Source: a virus
Length of the DNA: 64,000 bases
Virus record (IMG/VR): IMGVR_UViG_3300010883_000009
Coordinates: 1-64,000 of that record
Direction: 5' to 3' (one strand)
The position numbers and the translations under genes are program-made. Shown piece by piece: positions 59,487-64,000 of this stretch; position 1 is the first letter of the stretch; every line of letters begins with the position of its first letter. Below the pieces are notes generated by a model. It made no database searches. It was not told the DNA's origin and saw nothing but the letters and a program-made list of their open reading frames with translations.

Positions 59487-61928
59487 CTATTTCATCTTTC
59501 GTAGCTTCCACAGCCCGAAATCATCAAATAATCTATCTGCTTCTTTCTTTCCTTCAGAACGGATACTTTCCCTTGCAAATAAAAGATCGAACTCTGAAAT
59601 ACCTCCTTTGAACAAAGAAGCAGAACTAGATATCATAGAATGAACTAAATCTCTATCAATATCCAAATCATACTGCAACTTTAACTTCAAAGCTCTCAAA
59701 ATAATCACTGGGTTATTCTTAACAAGTCTCTTTGGATCAGAGTAAGTCTTAAGAATACCCTTACGAACTGCCTTCTGAGCAACCCTTAGTGGATCAATAA
59801 CGTCCCCCGTGACTACGTTAAAGGCGAACATATTGATCGTAAAATCTCGGCGTAACAAATCAATAACGATTTGACTACGCTGCGACTTGCGTAACATAGA
59901 GAGACGAGCAAGCTCTTCTTTTCTTGATGTCAAGCTAAATTCTACCTTAATTCCCTTATAGGCAAATGTTAAATCGTCACCGATTTCTGGAACAACTCCC
60001 AATTCGCTAGCCAACAACTGTCCAATCTGACCGTTGGTACGTGCTGATTTTGTTGAAAAATCTAGTTGCTCTACATCGGGATTATCATTCCCCATCACCC
60101 TTTCTCTTGCATACATCCCAACGATATGAAGATCCTCAATTTCTGCTCTCTCGGCAATCGACTTGGCAATATCAACGATCTCTTCGACTGCCTGAGATCT
60201 GCAATAAGAAAATCCAAGAAGATCTTCGATCAAATCATCCAAATCTTCAGAAGACTTATCACTTTGGAAACGAGCTTCTGCTTTACGCAACGTATCGGCA
60301 GGAACAGAAGTATCGGTAATCCATATCGAATAGATGAACTCTTCATCCATTGTTCTTCCAAAACGAAATGACTTGAGATTGATGCCTTCGCATTCAACAA
60401 CCTTTTTAATGAACGGATAAATATCGCTAGTGACAACTAATCGAGTAGCTTTCATCTTCCCCAACAATATACGTTCTTTGATTACTTCCAAGATACGCAA
60501 AATCTGCGGAATGTCACTTTCTACATCTGTTTCTACTTTGGCAAAACGTTTTGCAGGATGTACATTAGAATTATCCTCTACCATTTCATCCCATAGTTGC
60601 GGTTTAAAACGTGGCTCAATCCATCTGTAATAGAATCCCTTAAGATCGTATGACGGATTGTATCGAGGTTGGCTCTTAATCCATGTCTCTTCTTCGGAGA
60701 AACTTTCATCTCTATCATCCCACGCCATAACCCTGTCTCCAAGACCGGGAATAGTAGAACCGTCCGAAATCTCAAGATTGTTATACCATCCGAAAAGCGT
60801 AGCTTCTTTCTTCATCTTAGAAGCCGTCTTTCCTAATGGGACCATAAGAGGTTGCGGTCTACGTTCCTCCATCAACTGTTCAAGGGTCTTATACCCAGCA
60901 GTTTCATCATGGTCTTTGGAAAGCAACTCTTCATATATTAACTGAGGATTTGGAACAAAATCATTAGCGAACTGTTTGCGGAGTTGCTTCTCTACGATAT
61001 CGTGAATCTGACTAAGATCAGGGGCTAATGGCCACGTGAAACCTCTACCCAATCGTTCCTCAATAGGAACATTCTGATCTTGTTGAGCCATCATACCCCA
61101 ATCTGCCATACCTGCTTCAGGAGATGGCGATCTACCTGTCCGTCCTGACAAATCAGAACCCGTTGGTTTGTTTTGCATGGACTTAGGAACATAACTCGTA
61201 TATTGAGAAAAACGATACCAATTCCTTTTACCAGCCATGATAGGCATATCTTCGCCGGACTCCGTTTGGTATTTCTGTTTGATGTTTTCCATCATCTGTC
61301 CAGCAAAATCTGCTTCTCTACCTTGAGCGGCACCTTCGTCTCCGCCCATGGAGTGCTCCCATTCATGAACTATGGTAGCTCCTAACTCCAGCATGATTAA
61401 CATATCCCAAAGAAGGTTTGGATTGGAGATAGGGACTCCCGCTGCTTCAGCATCATTAGCAATCTTCAGCATATTTTGTTCTGTAGCGCTTTTGACTTTA
61501 TTCATGTTAACGCCAAGAACTTCACTCTTACCGGTATTAATCTGATCCCAAACCTGTTTGATTTCTGATTGGACTTGTTCGTTAGGCTTATCCTGATCCT
61601 TTGGGTAGGCAACGAGCATCTTGTTCTCTTCTTTAATCTCGTACCCTCTGCCCTCTAATTGCGCTTGCAACTCGTTAGCTTTAACTTCTTCTACGAGAGA
61701 GGGGATATATACGCCGTAAGCTCCTTGATTAGAAAAGTCAAAAATGTAAGATACATCTTGCGATATTTGAGGAGCATATTGGTACACCAACTCCATAGTT
61801 TCGGCTGTTCTTGAGAACATAGAAGAAAGCTGAGAGAAGTCGATACTACCGCCGGGACTGTATTTAGGAGTGTCCCCGCTATAGTACTGAGAATAATCTT
61901 GATTTTGAGATTCCTTTTCCATATTCAT
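59487..61928 (-). CDS. Zincin-like and degenerate nucleotidyltransferase fusion (813 aa)
   Basis: N-terminal part: ELGATIVHEWEHSMGGDEGAAQGREADF holds HEWEH (His188, Glu189, His192) and a following Glu205, a metallopeptidase zinc site. A tag-like NWYRFSQYTSYV lies near residue 229. The C-terminal ~320 residues resemble the tRNA nucleotidyltransferase head: VGMYARERVMG, EQLDFSTKSA, GIKVEFSL, RRDFTINMFAFNVVTGDVIDPL and RALKLKLQYDLD. In the usual D-x-D one Asp is replaced (Q621-L-D623), so catalysis may be lost. It is likely a virion protein. A second, intact nucleotidyltransferase is at 27.4 kb. Confidence 0.7.
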   Translation of the reverse strand: MNMEKESQNQDYSQYYSGDTPKYSPGGSIDFSQLSSMFSRTAETMELVYQYAPQISQDVSYIFDFSNQGAYGVYIPSLVEEVKANELQAQLEGRGYEIKEENKMLVAYPKDQDKPNEQVQSEIKQVWDQINTGKSEVLGVNMNKVKSATEQNMLKIANDAEAAGVPISNPNLLWDMLIMLELGATIVHEWEHSMGGDEGAAQGREADFAGQMMENIKQKYQTESGEDMPIMAGKRNWYRFSQYTSYVPKSMQNKPTGSDLSGRTGRSPSPEAGMADWGMMAQQDQNVPIEERLGRGFTWPLAPDLSQIHDIVEKQLRKQFANDFVPNPQLIYEELLSKDHDETAGYKTLEQLMEERRPQPLMVPLGKTASKMKKEATLFGWYNNLEISDGSTIPGLGDRVMAWDDRDESFSEEETWIKSQPRYNPSYDLKGFYYRWIEPRFKPQLWDEMVEDNSNVHPAKRFAKVETDVESDIPQILRILEVIKERILLGKMKATRLVVTSDIYPFIKKVVECEGINLKSFRFGRTMDEEFIYSIWITDTSVPADTLRKAEARFQSDKSSEDLDDLIEDLLGFSYCRSQAVEEIVDIAKSIAERAEIEDLHIVGMYARERVMGNDNPDVEQLDFSTKSARTNGQIGQLLASELGVVPEIGDDLTFAYKGIKVEFSLTSRKEELARLSMLRKSQRSQIVIDLLRRDFTINMFAFNVVTGDVIDPLRVAQKAVRKGILKTYSDPKRLVKNNPVIILRALKLKLQYDLDIDRDLVHSMISSSASLFKGGISEFDLLFARESIRSEGKKEADRLFDDFGLWKLRKMK

Positions 61929-61958
61929 CTATTTCTTGATTTGCTCTCCAAATCCCTA
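61926..61958 (-). promoter_or_regulatory. Family B promoter-like element before the zincin fusion gene
   Basis: Minus strand TAGGGATTT, 13 nt, then AGAAATAG, running into the ATG; 8 nt behind the terminator at 61966. Confidence 0.45.
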
Positions 61959-61965
61959 TAAAAAA

Positions 61966-61994
61966 AAGAGGTAGAGCCATAAGCTCTACCTCTT
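61966..61994 (-). terminator. Terminator after the DUF2997-like gene
   Basis: 12-bp stem AAGAGGTAGAGC / GCTCTACCTCTT with a 5-nt loop; minus strand followed by about eight T. Confidence 0.9.
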
Positions 61995-62061
61995 AAACCA
62001 CCAACCAGTATGATTTAGTCTTACTTGCCTAGAGCATATGCCCTTCTCGTAAGAAAACTGT

Positions 62062-62379
62062 TTAAACGCCGTATCCCAAGCCCAAATCTTTTTCTTTGGT
62101 CTCTTCTTCCTCGTCGCCGTCGCCTTCGTCACCTTCATTGTAACGATATTTATGAGGTCTTTGCTTCGCTTGGCGCTCTTCAAAATATTCGCAGGTCTTT
62201 CCTGAGTCTTCAGGAGTTATCAATTCACCAAACCCCGGGACTTCAGCATTCAAGAGATCTTCTAAGATATCTTCATCGATACCATCTCCGCAGCTTGTTC
62301 CCCCTTCGTGACCTAGAACCTTGGCTTCATAGGTTCCATTTTTCTTGTTAACCGTTAATCTGACAATTACATCGCCCAT
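62062..62379 (-). CDS. DUF2997-like small protein with acidic tail (105 aa)
   Basis: ATG 62379 (MGDVIVRLTVNKKNG) fits TAAGGAG at 7 nt; a GTG two codons earlier is too close. The first ~45 residues (YEAKVLGHEGGTSCGDGIDEDILEDLL) have the short beta hairpin plus G-x-x-C pattern of DUF2997 proteins, which commonly accompany DUF1257/Ycf35. The rest is acidic and Lys-rich. It follows a Ycf35-like gene, strengthening the pairing. Function unknown. Confidence 0.55.
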   Translation of the reverse strand: MGDVIVRLTVNKKNGTYEAKVLGHEGGTSCGDGIDEDILEDLLNAEVPGFGELITPEDSGKTCEYFEERQAKQRPHKYRYNEGDEGDGDEEEETKEKDLGLGYGV

Positions 62380-62390
62380 GATCACTCTCC

Positions 62391-62822
62391 TTACGTCAAT
62401 AGCTCTCTGGCTTTTTCGGCGTCAACGCGAATGTCGGTAACAATTTCCTCGTCACCATTCTCGTTGCGTAATACTTCGTATCCTCGCATTTGAGCGAGTG
62501 CCAAAGCTTTCATACGCATTACTTCGCCAGTTAATTTTTGCTTCAGCGCTCCGATAGAGTAATCTCCACCGATTTCCCATGTCCCGTTCTCGTTACGATT
62601 CAAACCGATATCGCTATAAAGATTGGGGATTTTACGTCCGGAACCTTCAACAACAATTTGGAATATATCCTTGACTGGACTGCCATGAAATTTTGCTTGT
62701 AACCCACCCTGTTCATCAACCTTAACATGTTCTTCCCATTCGGGCATAACATTAATCAAAGCTTTTTTCAGGATATTGAGGCTGCATTTTAGCTCAATTT
62801 TACCTGTTTGCCAATGGCTCAT
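62391..62822 (-). CDS. Ycf35/DUF1257-like protein, copy 2
   Basis: ATG 62822 is chosen for TAAGGAGAACCAGT before it; product MSHWQTGKIELKCSLNILKK. It is the paralogue of the plus-strand gene at 33389-33868, and MSHW plus the C-terminal ALAQMRGYEVLRNENGDEEIV match the DUF1257 style. A family A element lies 55 nt upstream inside the protease gene end. Probably a partner of the Ycf46-like ATPase. Confidence 0.65.
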   Translation of the reverse strand: MSHWQTGKIELKCSLNILKKALINVMPEWEEHVKVDEQGGLQAKFHGSPVKDIFQIVVEGSGRKIPNLYSDIGLNRNENGTWEIGGDYSIGALKQKLTGEVMRMKALALAQMRGYEVLRNENGDEEIVTDIRVDAEKARELLT

Positions 62823-62855
62823 ACTGGTTCTCCTTATCAACTTCTAAATGACAAT

Positions 62856-63920
62856 TTACTTTGTCTTTATGTCATTCATTATACAGAAGTTTTTAAAATA
62901 ATAAGAAGGTAAACCGACATTCAATCCATACTCTCCATCCTGTGCAACAATGGATGTCAACATGCCAACAACCTCTCCATTATCTGTCTTGACGATAGGA
63001 CCGCCGCTATTGCCTTGAAAAACTGGTGCATCTATGAAGAAATACTTAGGAGAACCCTGATGACCATAGATCTGTCTACCCATAGATCCAACGTTGCCAA
63101 ACGATACATTATTTTCAAAACCATGGGGACTTCCAATGGTTAAGATATCGTCTCCGATCTGCATCGAGGCTACGTCTAGTGCAAATGGCTCTACGTCTAT
63201 CTCAGCTTTCAATATGGCTATATCCCATGCAGCATTCATAGCAACAATCTTGGCAGGGATGCGCCGTCCATTCTGAATGATATGGACTTCGACTCGATCT
63301 GTATAGTCTTCTAAATCTATATGAGACTCAATGCTCTTATCATAATTGATGATGACATGTGCGCAAGTTAAAAAGGTTTGGGGAGCTATGCAAAATGCTG
63401 CGCCAGTTTCTTTGACAGAATGATAAGTGTCAACTGACTCAACTTTAAAGGTACGTCTTAGGGATGCCGAAACAGTTTGAACACGATCTTGATTTTGAGC
63501 AACGCGAGCGATCCATTTGATAGGAACATTCTTTTCTCGCATCTTCTCTCTAAACTGCTGTACCAAGTTGAATGACGGAAATGTTTTGGCTCCGCCCGGG
63601 ATCTTAACTTTCCAAGTTTCGCTTTCGTCAGGATAAAGAGCGGTCATCTTGTTAAAGATTTCCATGTCCCGTTCTTTACGTTTGTAAAGGTCGCCTTCGT
63701 CTTTGTACGAACTGAAAAGTTCGTCAGACTTTTCGCCTCTACCCCAATCCCCGCCTGCATTCGGTAATACGTAATTACGTCCGTCCATAACGTCCTGAAT
63801 AGTATGGACATTATTTGTGGGAACAACCGAGCGATTAGTTGGTGTAGATAGACCAGTACCCGGAGCAATAATCTCGGGCATGAAAGTACGTGACTCTTTC
63901 TTTAACTTGATAAATTTCAT
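62856..63920 (-). CDS. Trypsin-like serine protease (S1/HtrA-type)
   Basis: The C-terminal ~190 residues carry the chymotrypsin-fold triad: FLTCAHVI (His188), AWDIAILK (Asp233) and FQGNSGGPIV (Ser305), with GSPHGFENNVSFGNVG in the second barrel. No signal peptide or PDZ domain is seen. The first ~130 residues are a separate region, and KWIARVAQNQDRV (~136-146) is a tag-like site right before the protease, perhaps autoprocessed. In a phage this enzyme may act during assembly or be delivered to the host. Confidence 0.82.
   Translation of the reverse strand: MKFIKLKKESRTFMPEIIAPGTGLSTPTNRSVVPTNNVHTIQDVMDGRNYVLPNAGGDWGRGEKSDELFSSYKDEGDLYKRKERDMEIFNKMTALYPDESETWKVKIPGGAKTFPSFNLVQQFREKMREKNVPIKWIARVAQNQDRVQTVSASLRRTFKVESVDTYHSVKETGAAFCIAPQTFLTCAHVIINYDKSIESHIDLEDYTDRVEVHIIQNGRRIPAKIVAMNAAWDIAILKAEIDVEPFALDVASMQIGDDILTIGSPHGFENNVSFGNVGSMGRQIYGHQGSPKYFFIDAPVFQGNSGGPIVKTDNGEVVGMLTSIVAQDGEYGLNVGLPSYYFKNFCIMNDIKTK
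62877..62885 (-). promoter_or_regulatory. Family A promoter-like element inside the protease gene end
   Basis: TGTATAATG on the minus strand, 55 nt before ATG 62822. It overlaps coding sequence, so it could be chance. Confidence 0.35.
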
Positions 63921-63928
63921 AACAAATA

Positions 63929-63959
63929 CAATTTCAATGTATTCGCTGTAAATTCCTTT
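63929..63959 (-). promoter_or_regulatory. Family B promoter-like element before the serine protease gene
   Basis: Minus strand AAAGGAATTTA, 13-14 nt, then TTGAAATTG, immediately behind the stop of the partial gene at the window edge. Confidence 0.5.
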
Positions 63960-63960
63960 C

Positions 63961-64000
63961 TTAGTACTCTAAGAAGTCGAGATCGTCTTTTTCGCTTTTT
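63961..64000 (-). CDS. C-terminal fragment of an upstream gene
   Basis: The minus strand enters the window reading KSEKDDLDFLEY and a stop at 63961. The acidic end and position right before a promoter-like element make a gene end plausible, but only about 12 codons are visible. Confidence 0.35.
   Translation of the reverse strand, partial: KSEKDDLDFLEY

Noticed and set aside
1-64000. tRNA or other structured RNA genes
   Set aside because: I saw hairpins that are terminators, but no cloverleaf with a CCA-type end and T-loop; a covariance search would be needed to exclude them.
1-64000. Prophage attachment sites or integrase
   Set aside because: No integrase-like protein and no att-type repeats were recognised; lifestyle cannot be judged from this window.

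Overview
The window is the virion-structure part of a large double-stranded DNA tailed bacteriophage (Caudoviricetes). It encodes a portal, a maturation protease/scaffold, a decoration protein, a major capsid protein, a head-tail adaptor, a tail tube, frameshifted tail assembly chaperones and the start of a tape measure protein. There is no ribosomal, metabolic or integration gene, no tRNA gene and no CRISPR array. Genes are densely packed, mostly on the minus strand, with Shine-Dalgarno starts and frequent ATGA/TAATG overlaps. The host cannot be told from the sequence. No terminase or replication gene is seen, so the window is a fragment of a bigger genome.

Layout, read in transcription order on the minus strand (high to low coordinates). 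64.0-55.6 kb: secreted-type serine protease, Ycf35-like and DUF2997-like small proteins, a large zincin/nucleotidyltransferase fusion, a DUF192 protein, several small proteins and an acidic protein. 55.5-49.7 kb: an AAA+ ATPase whose Walker A motif is split by an intein, then two structural-type proteins. 49.7-38 kb: portal (with a C-terminal DUF559 nuclease-like domain), two accessory proteins, an 1864-residue protease/scaffold polyprotein, decoration protein and major capsid protein. 37.9-30.1 kb: small proteins, a thermonuclease and two very large proteins. 30.1-23.8 kb: a plus-strand island with a small protein, a LamG/Thr-rich fibre, a CCA-adding-type nucleotidyltransferase and an unknown protein. 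23.8-17.7 kb: glycosyltransferase and virion/adhesin-type proteins. 17.7-16.6 kb: a plus-strand free-standing LAGLIDADG homing endonuclease. 16.5-8.9 kb: a long run of small, translationally coupled genes, many of them enzyme-like (ADP-ribosyltransferase-like, GNAT, cysteine-protease-fold, polynucleotide-kinase-like). 8.8-0 kb: actin-like ATPase, head-tail adaptor, Ser-tailed tail proteins, tail tube, chaperones and tape measure.

The most striking signal is a short N-terminal peptide, M-K/R-I-Y-R-I/L-A-Q, that starts about 17 otherwise unrelated proteins (with further W-Y-K-x-A variants). Its codons differ while the peptide is kept. By analogy with the T4 capsid-targeting sequence of internal proteins, I infer a packaging or processing tag on a set of candidate injected effectors. 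Related sites (x-K/R-T/V/I-A-Q/S) recur inside the large virion proteins and could be cut by the fused maturation protease.

Two promoter-like families are visible. Family A is TGTATAATA with no clear -35; it serves the plus-strand genes and several minus-strand units. Family B is AAGG(A)ATT-N13/14-TGAAATAG and stands before twelve minus-strand genes, mainly structural. Hairpin terminators are often followed within tens of bases by one of these elements, so the map is a chain of terminator-promoter units.
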